Source of the DNA: Streptomyces aureus
Lineage (GTDB): Bacteria > Actinomycetota > Actinomycetes > Streptomycetales > Streptomycetaceae
Direction of reading: 5' to 3'
DNA: 64,000 bases
NCBI RefSeq assembly: GCF_000725495.1
Contig: NZ_JNZD01000003.1
Location: 248,001 to 312,000 of the forward strand
Part shown: one piece after another, positions 9,844-18,251 of the stretch
Numbering within the stretch: the first letter of the stretch is position 1
Layout: every line of letters starts with the position of its first letter
Notes under the pieces: generated by a model
Database searches by the model: none
Seen by the model: the letters and a program-made list of their open reading frames with translations, nothing else
Told to the model about the DNA's origin: nothing
Position numbers and translations under genes: made by a program

Positions 9844-10445
9844 GAGTCCTCTCCGGCCCGGGTCCCCGCGCGCCGGCCGTCCGTCGTGCTCTCGGATCCG
9901 GTCCCGGACCCGGTCTCGCCCGCGGTCTCGGCGGCCGACGCGTGAGCGGTCGCGGACGTCGTCTCGCGATCGGCCCCGGGAGCGCGTTCCAGGAAGAAGT
10001 AGAAGAACGGGCCTTCGGCGGGCACCCCCTTGACGTTCATGATCCCCATCAGCGTGGTGTCGTCCACCCGCTTGAAGTGGTCGAACACCGGCTGGCCGTC
10101 GTAGACCATCGTGGCCGTCGCCTCGCCGCGGAACTCCACGGTCCACAGGCTGGCCTCACCCTTGCCGAGCTCACGGTCGGAGAACAGCGCGCCCGTTGCG
10201 TCACGGCAGATGAGCGGTTTGGCGTCGTGCACGGAGGCGAACGTCTTGCCGTACCAGCCGGCCTTCTCCAGGGCGCCGTTGAGCGGGTGGCCGGTGCGGA
10301 ACTCGCCGCCCTTCCACTCGCCGAGTATCTCCTCGGGGCGGACGGTGGCCAACGCCGCCCAGATCCGGTCGAGTTCGGCGGGGTCGACCGGTCCGTCCTG
10401 CTCCCGCAGCTCCCGGAAGCGGGCGCGGGCGTCGAGCGGGTCCAT
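9840..10445 (-). CDS. GXWXG / DUF4334 domain protein
   Basis: 201 aa. Residues ~40-47 read GEWKGGEF, the GXWXG motif, followed by a DUF4334-like region up to about residue 155. The last ~45 residues are a Ser/Thr/Ala/Gly-rich tail of low complexity. The biochemical role of this family is not established. It is coupled to the downstream alcohol dehydrogenase by a 4-bp overlap, and a TetR gene lies 39 bp upstream on the same strand. GAAGGGA precedes the ATG at 10445. Confidence 0.85.
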   Translation of the reverse strand: MDPLDARARFRELREQDGPVDPAELDRIWAALATVRPEEILGEWKGGEFRTGHPLNGALEKAGWYGKTFASVHDAKPLICRDATGALFSDRELGKGEASLWTVEFRGEATATMVYDGQPVFDHFKRVDDTTLMGIMNVKGVPAEGPFFYFFLERAPGADRETTSATAHASAAETAGETGSGTGSESTTDGRRAGTRAGEDS

Positions 10446-10484
10446 GCGGGGTGTCCCTTCGGTCGGGATGGCGCCCCGGGCGCG

Positions 10485-11207
10485 TCACCCGGAGGCGCGC
10501 GGAGCGGAACGCCGGGAGGCGGGGGTGCGTACGGGGGAGGAGTGCCGCGGGAAGGGGAACGGAAGGTCGCCGGTGACCGCGCCCGGGTGACCCACGGTGC
10601 CGAGGCTCAGCAGGACATGGCGTCGGGCGACCTCCTCCGCGGTGAGCGGGCCGTCCTCCCGGAACCAGTTGGCGACCCCCTGGCACATCACGAGCACCGA
10701 ACGCACCGCGTCGGCCGGGATGGGCGTGGTGAACACGCCCTGGGCGCGGCCCTCCTCGACCGTGTCCAGCAGCATGTGCTCCAGATAGTCGCGCAGGGCG
10801 ACGTACCGCTCCCGGTTGCGGGACTCCAGGCTGCGGATCTCCGTGTCCAGGAAGGCCAGTTGGCGCCGGTGGGCCATGGAGAGCACGATCGACTCGACCA
10901 TGCCGCAGAACCGCGCCAGCGGATCGTCCCCGGCCTCGCCCGAGGCGGCCCGGCAGCGGTCCAGGACGTCCTTGATGGACGTCTCCAGCAGGGTGGCCAG
11001 CAGGGCCTGCTTGTTCTCGTAGTGGTAGTACAGCGCCGGCACGGTGACGCCGACCCGGCCCGCGATGTCCCGGACCGAAGTTCCGTGGTAGCCGTGCTCG
11101 TTGAAGGCTTCCATGGCGTGGGTCAGGATCGGGTGCAGGGTGAGCGGCCCGTACGAGCGCCAGTGCTCCGCCGGTGGCGTGGTGTCCTGGCTCGGCGCGG
11201 TGTTCAA
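10485..11207 (-). CDS. TetR family regulator (TTG start)
   Basis: 240 aa with a typical TetR helix-turn-helix (TSVRDIAGRVGVTVPALYYHY, residues ~43-63). The C-terminal part looks like that of regulators of fatty-acid or steroid acyl-CoA genes. The start is TTG at 11207, supported by GAGGAGAG just before it. It heads the minus-strand operon TetR, GXWXG, ADH and is divergent from the LLM oxidoreductase. The repeated 15-bp sequence in the shared promoter gap is its likely operator, so it probably controls both directions including itself. Confidence 0.85.
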   Translation of the reverse strand: MNTAPSQDTTPPAEHWRSYGPLTLHPILTHAMEAFNEHGYHGTSVRDIAGRVGVTVPALYYHYENKQALLATLLETSIKDVLDRCRAASGEAGDDPLARFCGMVESIVLSMAHRRQLAFLDTEIRSLESRNRERYVALRDYLEHMLLDTVEEGRAQGVFTTPIPADAVRSVLVMCQGVANWFREDGPLTAEEVARRHVLLSLGTVGHPGAVTGDLPFPFPRHSSPVRTPASRRSAPRASG

Positions 11208-11280
11208 CGGCTCTCCTCGGGACGGGCGGCGATCGGCGACATCGTACGGCCGTGCGTCCGGAACGTCTCTCCTCCGGTGC

Positions 11281-11295
11281 TTAGCGATCGATCAG
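11281..11295. promoter_or_regulatory. operator candidate 1, TTAGCGATCGATCAG
   Basis: First copy of a 15-bp sequence repeated in the 334-bp divergent gap 11208-11541; 13 of 15 bases match the copy at 11404. It lies on the side of the TetR gene, 73 bp from its start. Confidence 0.55.
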
Positions 11296-11372
11296 GCAAC
11301 CGGGGCGACCGGCACCCGGCCTGGTGTCCCTTCCCCGTCTCCTGCCTCCAAAAACTGGTGCTGTACGCGGAG

Positions 11373-11401
11373 TTGACCGACCGGCGTCCTGCTTCTACGT
11401 T
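11373..11401 (+). promoter_or_regulatory. promoter of the LLM oxidoreductase gene
   Basis: TTGACC (11373-11378) and TACGTT (11396-11401) are separated by exactly 17 bp, a good match to the vegetative HrdB promoter form. The operator candidate begins 2 bp after the -10 box. Confidence 0.6.
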
Positions 11402-11403
11402 CT

Positions 11404-11418
11404 TTAGCGAACGCTCAG
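11404..11418. promoter_or_regulatory. operator candidate 2, TTAGCGAACGCTCAG
   Basis: Second copy of the 15-bp sequence. Its core AGCG-AA-CGCT is an inverted repeat. It overlaps the expected transcription start of the rightward promoter, so a bound TetR would block initiation. Confidence 0.6.
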
Positions 11419-11541
11419 TACGTCTCCGTTGTGACGGCGGTGAGTTCGTCCCGCGTCGAGGAAGGAACCCATGAGCCAGAACTCCCCGGGCCGTCCCGCC
11501 CGCGACCGGGACGCGTCCGACGCACCGAAGGACCGCTGCTG

Positions 11542-12567
11542 ATGGAGCTCTCCTCACCGCTGACGTACGCCGGTGATCCGCGTGCCGCGGCGGACCGGGC
11601 GGCGGCCCTGGAGAGCGCCGGCCTCGACGCCGTCTGGGTGGCCGAGGCGTACGGCTTCGATTCCCCGACGGCCATGGGCTATCTCGCCGCGCGGACCGAG
11701 CGGATGCGGATCGGCTCGGCGATCCTCAACGTCTACTCGCGCACCCCCGCGCTGATCGCCCAGACCGCGGCCGGACTCGACGCCCTCAGCGGCGGCCGTG
11801 CGCTGCTCGGCGTCGGCGCCTCCGGACCCCAGGTGGTGGAGGGCTGGCACGGCCGCCGCTACGACCGCCCGCTCGGCCGCACCCGCGAGGTGATCGAACT
11901 GTCCCGGCGGATCTGGCGGCGCGAGGTGATCGAACACCACGGCATCACCGAGCTGCCCCTGCCGTCGGAGAAGGGCGGCACCCTCGGCAAACCGCTGAAG
12001 CTGCTGAACCACCCGGTCCGCGGCGTCATCCCGGTCTACGTCGCGGCGCTGGGCCCGGCCAACGTCCGGATGACCGCCGAGATCGCCGACGGCTGGCTGC
12101 CGTTCCTCTACGTCCCCGAGCACGCCGCCGACGTCTGGGGCCGCCCGCTGGCCGAGGGCCGTGCCGCGCGCGACCCCGCGCTCGGCCCGCTCTCGGTCGT
12201 GGCCGGCGGTCCGCTCGCCGTCACCGACGACGCCGAGGCCGTCCACGACCTGATGCGTCCCACCGTCGCCCTGTATGTCGGCGGCATGGGGGCGCCCGGC
12301 CGCAACTTCTACCACGACCTGGTCTGTTCCTACGGCTACGAGTCCGCCGCGGCCGCCGTCCAGGAGCACTACCTCGCGGGACGCAAGAAGGACGCGGAGG
12401 CCGCCGTACCGGCCGAGCTGCTGGAACGCCTGTGCCTGGCCGGCCCCGAAGGCCACGTCCGCGACCGGATCGAGGCCTTCCGTGAGGCGGGCGTGACCAT
12501 GCTCAACGTCACGCCCGTCGGCCCCGACCCCGCCCGGCTGATCGAGCGCGTACGGAACTGGCTGTGA
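11542..12567 (+). CDS. LLM-class (F420-dependent type) oxidoreductase
   Basis: 341 aa luciferase-like TIM-barrel protein. Typical features are AGLDAVWVAEAYGFDSP near the N-terminus, LLGVGASGPQVVEGWHG near residue 100 and a C-terminal stretch GPDPARLIERVRNWL. Such proteins use F420 or FMN to reduce or oxidise carbonyl, alcohol or enone groups; the substrate here is unknown. ATG at 11542 was preferred because upstream in-frame codons lie in the promoter region and GAAGGA sits before it. Divergent from a TetR gene and upstream of the acyl-CoA ligase. Confidence 0.85.
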   Translation: MELSSPLTYAGDPRAAADRAAALESAGLDAVWVAEAYGFDSPTAMGYLAARTERMRIGSAILNVYSRTPALIAQTAAGLDALSGGRALLGVGASGPQVVEGWHGRRYDRPLGRTREVIELSRRIWRREVIEHHGITELPLPSEKGGTLGKPLKLLNHPVRGVIPVYVAALGPANVRMTAEIADGWLPFLYVPEHAADVWGRPLAEGRAARDPALGPLSVVAGGPLAVTDDAEAVHDLMRPTVALYVGGMGAPGRNFYHDLVCSYGYESAAAAVQEHYLAGRKKDAEAAVPAELLERLCLAGPEGHVRDRIEAFREAGVTMLNVTPVGPDPARLIERVRNWL

Positions 12568-12616
12568 ACGGGCGCGACCGGGCGCGTACGGAACCGGCTG
12601 TGAACGGGCGCGACCG
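12546..12616. repeat. tandem duplication of the LLM gene 3' end (2 x 35 bp)
   Basis: A 35-bp stretch starting GCGCGTACGGAAC and ending GGGCGCGACCG occurs at 12546-12580 and again at 12582-12616 with one base changed. The first copy contains the last codons and stop of the LLM gene, so the second carries a copy of the stop region. Confidence 0.85.
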
Positions 12617-12760
12617 ATCTTGTGCTGAACTGGCCTTCAGCGAGGGCGACTTGACCCCTGTGCGGCGCCCGGCACCCGGCGCCGCCCCGACCCGACTCGG
12701 AACGCCTCCCCCCGGCGGTCCGCCTCCGTAGCCCTGCGCCCTCGACGGTTCCCGACCCGG

Positions 12761-12840
12761 CCGACTCGCGCTCGGACCGACTTCGGACCTGACCGACTCC
12801 GGACCTGACCGATTCCCGCCCCGGCCGACTCGTGATCCGG
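12761..12840. repeat. five 16-bp tandem units upstream of the acyl-CoA ligase
   Basis: Units start CCGACT or CCGATT at 12761, 12777, 12793, 12809 and 12825; the second and third differ by one base. They lie in the 370-bp gap 12568-12937, which otherwise holds no gene or clear promoter. Confidence 0.75.
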
Positions 12841-12937
12841 CCCGGGGCCCCACGGCGCCCCGTGCACCCGGTCGCGGGGGCTCCCCGCCGCGCCGGTCGC
12901 ACCAGACGTTTCCCCACCGGCCCGCAAGGAGGACCCG

Positions 12938-14770
12938 ATGACATCGGCACCCAGCACCACCGGCGACCCGGCCGCCGACCCGGTCGAGCGGACGCTGCCG
13001 CAGCTCCTGGCCCGCAACGCCCGGGAACACGCCGGGCTTCCGGGTCTGTCCTGGCAGTCCGCGGACCCGGACGGTGCGTGGGCGACGCTGAGCTGGGCGG
13101 AGATCCACGAGCGGACCCGGAGCCTCGCCGCCGGTTTCCGGGCCCTCGGCGTCGGCCGCGGCGACCATGTGCTGATGATGATGGCCAACCGGCCCGAGCA
13201 CTGGCTGTCGGACCTGGCCCTGGTCCGCCTCGGCGCCGTCCCGGTCAGTGTCTACGGCACCGCGGCCCCCGAACAGATCGCCCACATCGCCCGCAACTGC
13301 CGGGCCCGCGTGGCCGTTCTGGAGGGGGCGGCACAGGTGGCCGTGTGGGAGCCGCTGCTGGCCGACCCTGGCACCCCGCTGGAGCGGCTGGTGGTGGTCG
13401 AGGCGGGCACGGCGGGAGGCCATCTCCCTTATGCGGCACTGCTGCACGAGCCGGTGCCCGAGGAGTTCGGCAAGGAACTGGACACCGCCCGCCCCGAGGA
13501 CCCGCTGACCGTCGTCTACACCTCCGGGACCACCGGTGAGCCCAAGGGCGTCGTACTGACCCACCGCCAGGTGATGTCCAACGCCCTTGCCCTGGATGCC
13601 GTGGTGGACCTGCCCCCGCACGTCGAGCACATCTGCTACCTGCCCTTCGCCCATATCGCCGAGCGGATGCTGGGCATCTATCTGCCCTGCCACCGGGCCG
13701 CGCACGTCCTGCTCTGCGCCGATCCGACGCGGGTCGGCGAGGTGGTGCGCAAGGTGCGTCCCGCGCAGTTCTTCGGGGTGCCGAGGATCTGGGAGAAGCT
13801 GTCCGCCGCGGTGCGGGCGATCCTGTCGCTGATGCCCGACGAGCAACGGGCCGCCATCGACGGGGCGTTCGAGGTCGCCCGCGAGCACGTGGCGTACCGC
13901 GAGCGCGGCGAGACCCCGCCCGCCGAGCTGGAGGAGCGGTACGCGAAGGCCCGCGCGGACGTGCTCGTGCCGCTGCTGGCCGCGGGCGGCCTGGACCGGG
14001 TGACCTGGTCGGCCAGCGCGTCGGCGCCGATGTCGCCCGACGTGGTGAGGTTCTGGGCCGGTTTCGGCATCGTCGTCATGGACGCCTGGGGGCTGACCGA
14101 GACCGCCGGCGTGGCCACCGGCAACAGTCCGAAGACCGGATTCCGGCTCGGTTCCGTGGGGCGCCCGGTGGACTCCGTGGAGCTCCGGGTCGCCGGGGAC
14201 GGGGAGATCCTCGTGCGCGGCACGTCCGTGTTCTCGGGCTACCTCCAGCCCGACGGCTCGGTGCGGTCCGCCCTCGACGCCGACGGCTGGCTGGCCACCG
14301 GTGACATCGGGCGGATCGACGAGGACGGCTTCCTCTGGCTGACCGACCGGAAGAAGGAGATGATCATCACCTCCACCGGCAAGAACGTCTCGCCGGCCCT
14401 GGTGGAGAACGCGCTCAAGGAACACCCGCTGATCGGCCAGGCGATGGTGCACGGCGACAACCGCTCCTACCTGGTCGCCCTCCTGGTGCTCGACGCCGAG
14501 GCCGCCCCCGCCTGGGCCGCGTCCCACGGTGTCGAGACCGCCGGGGGACCGGCCGCGCTCGTGCAGCACCCCGCGGTCCGGGCGGAGGTGGACCGGGCGG
14601 TGGCCGCCGCCAACACCCGCCTCAACCGCACCGAGCAGGTCAAGCGCTACGAACTGCTGGCCGAGGAATGGGGCCCGGCGACCGGCGAGCTGACGCCCTC
14701 GCTGAAGATGCGGCGCCGCGTGATCCGGGACAAGTACGCGGACGAGCTGTCCGGGCTCTACGAGGACTGA
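12938..14770 (+). CDS. AMP-forming acyl-CoA ligase (long-chain fatty acid type)
   Basis: Activates a carboxylic acid to its CoA thioester through an acyl-adenylate; 610 aa, the usual size of the FadD15-like branch. The P-loop-like motif YTSGTTGEPKG lies at about residues 194-204. MDAWGLTETAG and the TGDIGRIDEDGFLWLTDRKK hinge motif with a following GKNVSP are present. AAGGAGGAC directly before ATG 12938 fixes the start. It follows the LLM gene on the same strand. If the locus degrades isoprenoid aldehydes, this enzyme would activate the acids for beta-oxidation. Confidence 0.88.
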   Translation: MTSAPSTTGDPAADPVERTLPQLLARNAREHAGLPGLSWQSADPDGAWATLSWAEIHERTRSLAAGFRALGVGRGDHVLMMMANRPEHWLSDLALVRLGAVPVSVYGTAAPEQIAHIARNCRARVAVLEGAAQVAVWEPLLADPGTPLERLVVVEAGTAGGHLPYAALLHEPVPEEFGKELDTARPEDPLTVVYTSGTTGEPKGVVLTHRQVMSNALALDAVVDLPPHVEHICYLPFAHIAERMLGIYLPCHRAAHVLLCADPTRVGEVVRKVRPAQFFGVPRIWEKLSAAVRAILSLMPDEQRAAIDGAFEVAREHVAYRERGETPPAELEERYAKARADVLVPLLAAGGLDRVTWSASASAPMSPDVVRFWAGFGIVVMDAWGLTETAGVATGNSPKTGFRLGSVGRPVDSVELRVAGDGEILVRGTSVFSGYLQPDGSVRSALDADGWLATGDIGRIDEDGFLWLTDRKKEMIITSTGKNVSPALVENALKEHPLIGQAMVHGDNRSYLVALLVLDAEAAPAWAASHGVETAGGPAALVQHPAVRAEVDRAVAAANTRLNRTEQVKRYELLAEEWGPATGELTPSLKMRRRVIRDKYADELSGLYED

Positions 14771-14809
14771 CCGACCAAGTGCGACACCTGCCGCCCGTCC
14801 CCCGATCCC

Positions 14810-14824
14810 GGGGGGGGGGGGGGG
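14810..14824. repeat. run of 15 G
   Basis: An uninterrupted homopolymer between the acyl-CoA ligase stop and the next TetR gene. The length may vary between cells or be a sequencing uncertainty. Confidence 0.7.
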
Positions 14825-14941
14825 CGGCATTCGCGTTCGTACCACGCGGGAGTCGGCGCCCGGTCGAGCGGCACGTTACAAAGATATGGTAGATGTATCA
14901 GAGACTCTGGAGGGCCGTCTGCCGGTATCGTGAGGGGCACC

Positions 14942-15568
14942 ATGAGAGCTGACACCAACGACGCGTTGCTCGCCCGGGCCCTCGACCGGCCGGATCCCGA
15001 GGACCGTACGGAGCGCCGGATCCTCGACGCCGCCCTGGAGCAGTTCACCCTCCTGGGACTGCGCCGCTCCTCCGTGGACGACGTCGCCAAACGGGCCGGC
15101 GTCTCCCGCGTCACCGTCTACCGGCGTTTCCAGACCAAGGACAAGCTGGTCGAGGACACCCTGCTGCGCGAACTCGGCCGGTTCTTCGGGAAACTGGACG
15201 CGGCCGTCGCGGCACTGCCGACCATGAAGGAACGGGTCGTCGAGGGCTTCGTGGTCGCCCTGCGCCACACCCGTGCCCATCCGCTCTTCGGCGGCCTGCT
15301 GCGCCTCGAACCCGAGGTGGTGCTGCCCTATCTGACGGTGCAGGGCAGTTCCTCCCTCTCCGCCACCGTCGAGTACCTGACGGTCCATCTGCGGCGTGCG
15401 CAGCAGGCCGAGGGCCGTCCCGAGGAGGACCTGCGCCCGGTCGCCGAACTGATGGTCCGGGTCGCCGTGTCCTTCCTGCTCAACCCCGCCGGCTGCATCG
15501 AGATGGAGGACGAGGACCAGGCCCGGGCCTTCGCCCGTCGCTATCTGGCCCCGCTCCTGGACGCCTGA
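14942..15568 (+). CDS. TetR family regulator
   Basis: 208 aa with the helix-turn-helix SVDDVAKRAGVSRVTVYRRF at residues ~43-62 and an all-helical ligand domain. ATG at 14942 was chosen over GTG at 14930 because GTGAGGGG then serves as ribosome site. The upstream AT-rich stretch (14877-14912) probably holds its promoter. It converges on the aldehyde dehydrogenase/MpaB-like operon, whose promoter carries a palindrome; control of that operon is a guess from position. Confidence 0.85.
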   Translation: MRADTNDALLARALDRPDPEDRTERRILDAALEQFTLLGLRRSSVDDVAKRAGVSRVTVYRRFQTKDKLVEDTLLRELGRFFGKLDAAVAALPTMKERVVEGFVVALRHTRAHPLFGGLLRLEPEVVLPYLTVQGSSSLSATVEYLTVHLRRAQQAEGRPEEDLRPVAELMVRVAVSFLLNPAGCIEMEDEDQARAFARRYLAPLLDA

Positions 15569-15619
15569 CCGACTCCTGCACGCCTGGCCGGCGCCCTGCC
15601 GCCGCGCAGGCGCCGCCGT

Positions 15620-17125
15620 TCAGCGGCGCCTGTGCAGCGCCTGCGCCAGCCGTATCGCCCGCTCCCGGGTGGCGGCCGGAACACCGAAGGAGGTCAGCAC
15701 GACCGGCGGGGTGAACCGCTGGACCGTCGTCGACTGCACGGAGGTGAAGGCGCGCAGCCCCTCCTCGCCGTGGATCCGCCCGAAGCCGGAGTCCTGCGCA
15801 CCGCCGAACGGCAGCGCCGGCACCGCCGCGAAGCCCAGCACCGAGTTCACCGACACCGCCCCCGCGCGCAGCCGCGCCGCGATCGCCGCCCCGGCACGCC
15901 CGCTGCCGCAGAACACCGCGGCCCCCAGCGCGTAGCGCGAGGAGTTGGCCCGCTCCACCGCCTCGTCCACGTCGGCCACCTGATTGACCGCCACGACCGG
16001 GCCGAAGGTCTCCTCCGCCATCGCCGCCGAGTCCTCCGGAACGCCGGTCAGCACGACCGGGGCGACGAACGGGGCGCGCACCGACTCGGGCCCGCCCAGC
16101 AGGGCCCGTGCGCCCGAGGACAGCGCGTCGGCCACATGCCGTTCGACGACCGCGACCTGGCCCGGCAGGGTCATCGGCCCGTAGGGGGCGTCCGCCTCGG
16201 CGCCGGGGCGCAGCGACTCGGCCCGCCGGACCACCCGTTCACACAGCTCGGCGTGGATCTCGCGCACCGCGTAGACGCGTTCCACCCCCGCGCAGGTCTG
16301 GCCCGCGTTGCTCAGCGCGCCCCACACGATCGCGTCGGCGGCCGCGTCCAGGTCCGCGTCCGCGGTGACGAGGACCGCGTCCTTCCCGCCGCACTCGGCG
16401 AGGAAGGGGGTCAGTGTCTCGGCGCACACCGCCATCACCTTGCGGGCCGTGCCCGGCGAACCGGTGAACGCCAGCTTGTCGACCCCGGACCGGGCCAGGG
16501 CGTCCCCGGTGGAGGCCGCGCCGGTGACGGTGGTGAGCAGCCCGGCGTGCGCGGGCACGGCGGCGTCGAAGGTCTCGGCCAGCAGGACCCCGGTCCCCGG
16601 CGTCAGTTCGGAGGGCTTGAAGACCACCGCGTTGCCCGCGGCCAGGGCGTAGCCGATGGAGCCCATCGGCGTGTACAGGGGGTAGTTCCAGGGGCCGATC
16701 ACACCGACCACGCCCAGCGGCCTGTGCACCAGCGAGGCCCGCTGGTGGACGGCGAACAGCCCGGTGCCGACCCTCCGCCGGCGCAGCACGCGTCCGGCGT
16801 TGCGGGCGGCCCAGCCCAGGTGCTCCAGGGTCAGCACGACCTCCAGCGCGGCGTCCCCGGCCGGCTTGCCGGTCTCCTCGGCGATGGCGCGAGCCACCGT
16901 GTCCAGGTCGCCGGCGAGCGCCCTCTTCCAGCGCAGCAGCGCGTCCCGCCGCCGGGACGCCGGCAGTGCCGCCCAGCCGGCCTGGGCGGCCCGGGCCCGG
17001 ACCACGGCGGCGGAGACCTCCTCGGGCCCGTTCACCCGGTGCGCGGCGATCGGCTCGCCGGTCGCGGGGGAGTGCGTGGTGAAGGTCGCGGCGCGCGGTG
17101 CGGCGGCCGGGGTGGTCTCGGTCAT
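15620..17125 (-). CDS. aldehyde dehydrogenase (succinate-semialdehyde dehydrogenase-like)
   Basis: NAD(P)-dependent oxidation of an aldehyde to an acid; 501 aa. GPWNYPLYTPMG, the catalytic Glu motif LAECGGKD and the nucleophile Cys in NAGQTCAGVERVYA are all present, and LPFGGAQDSGFGRIHGEEG lies near the end. ATG at 17125 follows AGGAGA and overlaps the stop of the MpaB-like gene (ATGA), so the two are translated together. That coupling suggests it removes aldehydes made by the DUF2236 oxygenase. Confidence 0.9.
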   Translation of the reverse strand: MTETTPAAAPRAATFTTHSPATGEPIAAHRVNGPEEVSAAVVRARAAQAGWAALPASRRRDALLRWKRALAGDLDTVARAIAEETGKPAGDAALEVVLTLEHLGWAARNAGRVLRRRRVGTGLFAVHQRASLVHRPLGVVGVIGPWNYPLYTPMGSIGYALAAGNAVVFKPSELTPGTGVLLAETFDAAVPAHAGLLTTVTGAASTGDALARSGVDKLAFTGSPGTARKVMAVCAETLTPFLAECGGKDAVLVTADADLDAAADAIVWGALSNAGQTCAGVERVYAVREIHAELCERVVRRAESLRPGAEADAPYGPMTLPGQVAVVERHVADALSSGARALLGGPESVRAPFVAPVVLTGVPEDSAAMAEETFGPVVAVNQVADVDEAVERANSSRYALGAAVFCGSGRAGAAIAARLRAGAVSVNSVLGFAAVPALPFGGAQDSGFGRIHGEEGLRAFTSVQSTTVQRFTPPVVLTSFGVPAATRERAIRLAQALHRRR

Positions 17126-18099
17126 CGGGTCTCCTGACGGGGAGCATGAGGGGCCAAGGGCTGCCCCGTGGTGGACGGCCGTTCCGGTCCGGGAGCCTGT
17201 TCCGCTCCGGGAGCCCGGTCGGGCGGCGTCTCGTCCTGGAGCGGGGTCGTGGGACGGGAGTGCGCCCAGTGCGGACCCAGGTCGTCCAGGGTCCAGCCGA
17301 AGGGGTAGGTGCGCGCCTCGGGTTTGCGCGGGAACCGCTCCGGCCGCGCGGGCAGCAGCCTGATCAGCACGGCCCGGGCGCGGAAGACGCGGTGGACGGC
17401 GGTCCGTAGCCAGGGCGGCTCCGGGCTGAAGCCGAGCGCCGTCAGCAGCGGTTCGTCCAGGACGGCGAGCGCGGCCCGGGAGGCGAGCCGCCGCACCGGG
17501 GCCGGGTACCACGCCGCCATGATCCGCAGGGTGGCCGCGGCGACCCGGCGGTTGGCGGGGTCGTAGGCGAACTTCTCGCGCTCGTAGTCGTCGTGGAGCC
17601 GCTCGAACGCGGCGTAGGTGTCGGGCACGCCGGAGATGCCCATCAGTTCGCCCATCCTCCGGCCCACCAGTGCCAGGCTCTCGGTCTCCTGCTCGCACAG
17701 ACGTCGCCAGCCGTACCGGTCGATCCAGCGCTTGGGCCCCACCACCGTGGTGGCCAGGACGTAGAGGAAGTCCTCGTTGGCGATGCGGTACCGGCCGTGA
17801 ATGCGGTTCAGATGGCGGGCGGCCGCCCGGCCGTGCTCCGAGTCCATCCCCTCGCGGACCATCTCGTAGGTGATCAGCACCGTGTCGTCGTACCGCTTCT
17901 GGCCCGCGCGTTCGAACTCCTGGGTGCGGTCCAGGAGCCGGGAGATGTCCGGGACGGCGTAGTCGCGCAGGAACGCGATCGAGGTCCCGTGCAGATAGTC
18001 GCGGGGGAACTCGTGATGGATGATCCACCGGTATATCCGCTCGAAGTCCTGCCGCGGATCCATCCGCCGGATGCGCCGGACCCGGCTGTAACGGCCCAT
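17122..18099 (-). CDS. MpaB-type DUF2236 oxygenase
   Basis: 325 aa protein of the DUF2236 superfamily, which includes Lcp rubber oxygenases and fungal MpaB, an enzyme that cleaves a double bond in a farnesyl side chain. Family features are RNA-like helical stretches with conserved EFERAGQKRYDDT, RHLNRIHGRYRIANEDFLY and GPKRWIDRYGWR. Unlike lcp it has no signal peptide. ATG at 18099 is preceded by AGGAGGGATC; the longer frame upstream lacks support. The C-terminal ~45 residues are Pro-rich. First gene of a two-gene operon with the aldehyde dehydrogenase. Substrate unknown. Confidence 0.8.
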   Translation of the reverse strand: MGRYSRVRRIRRMDPRQDFERIYRWIIHHEFPRDYLHGTSIAFLRDYAVPDISRLLDRTQEFERAGQKRYDDTVLITYEMVREGMDSEHGRAAARHLNRIHGRYRIANEDFLYVLATTVVGPKRWIDRYGWRRLCEQETESLALVGRRMGELMGISGVPDTYAAFERLHDDYEREKFAYDPANRRVAAATLRIMAAWYPAPVRRLASRAALAVLDEPLLTALGFSPEPPWLRTAVHRVFRARAVLIRLLPARPERFPRKPEARTYPFGWTLDDLGPHWAHSRPTTPLQDETPPDRAPGAEQAPGPERPSTTGQPLAPHAPRQETR

Positions 18100-18219
18100 G
18101 GGTGATCCCTCCTGCCGGAAGCGCGGCCCCCGGCTCGCGGCGCGAGCGGTGGGATCCGCGGACTGCTGACGTTCAGGGCGGGACGACGAAGGGAACACCC
18201 CTCGGTGAGTCGATGATAC

Positions 18220-18251
18220 TGAAACTATTGAGTTGTTTCATCGGACGTCAA
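18220..18251 (-). promoter_or_regulatory. promoter with palindromic operator for the MpaB-like operon
   Basis: On the minus strand, TTGACG (18251-18246) and TAGTTT (18227-18222) are separated by 18 bp. The inverted repeat TGAAAC-N9-GTTTCA (18220-18240) covers the -10 box and part of the spacer, a good place for a TetR repressor. The 455-bp gap 18100-18554 otherwise shows a CCCCATGGGG palindrome at 18340-18349 and no gene. Confidence 0.6.
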
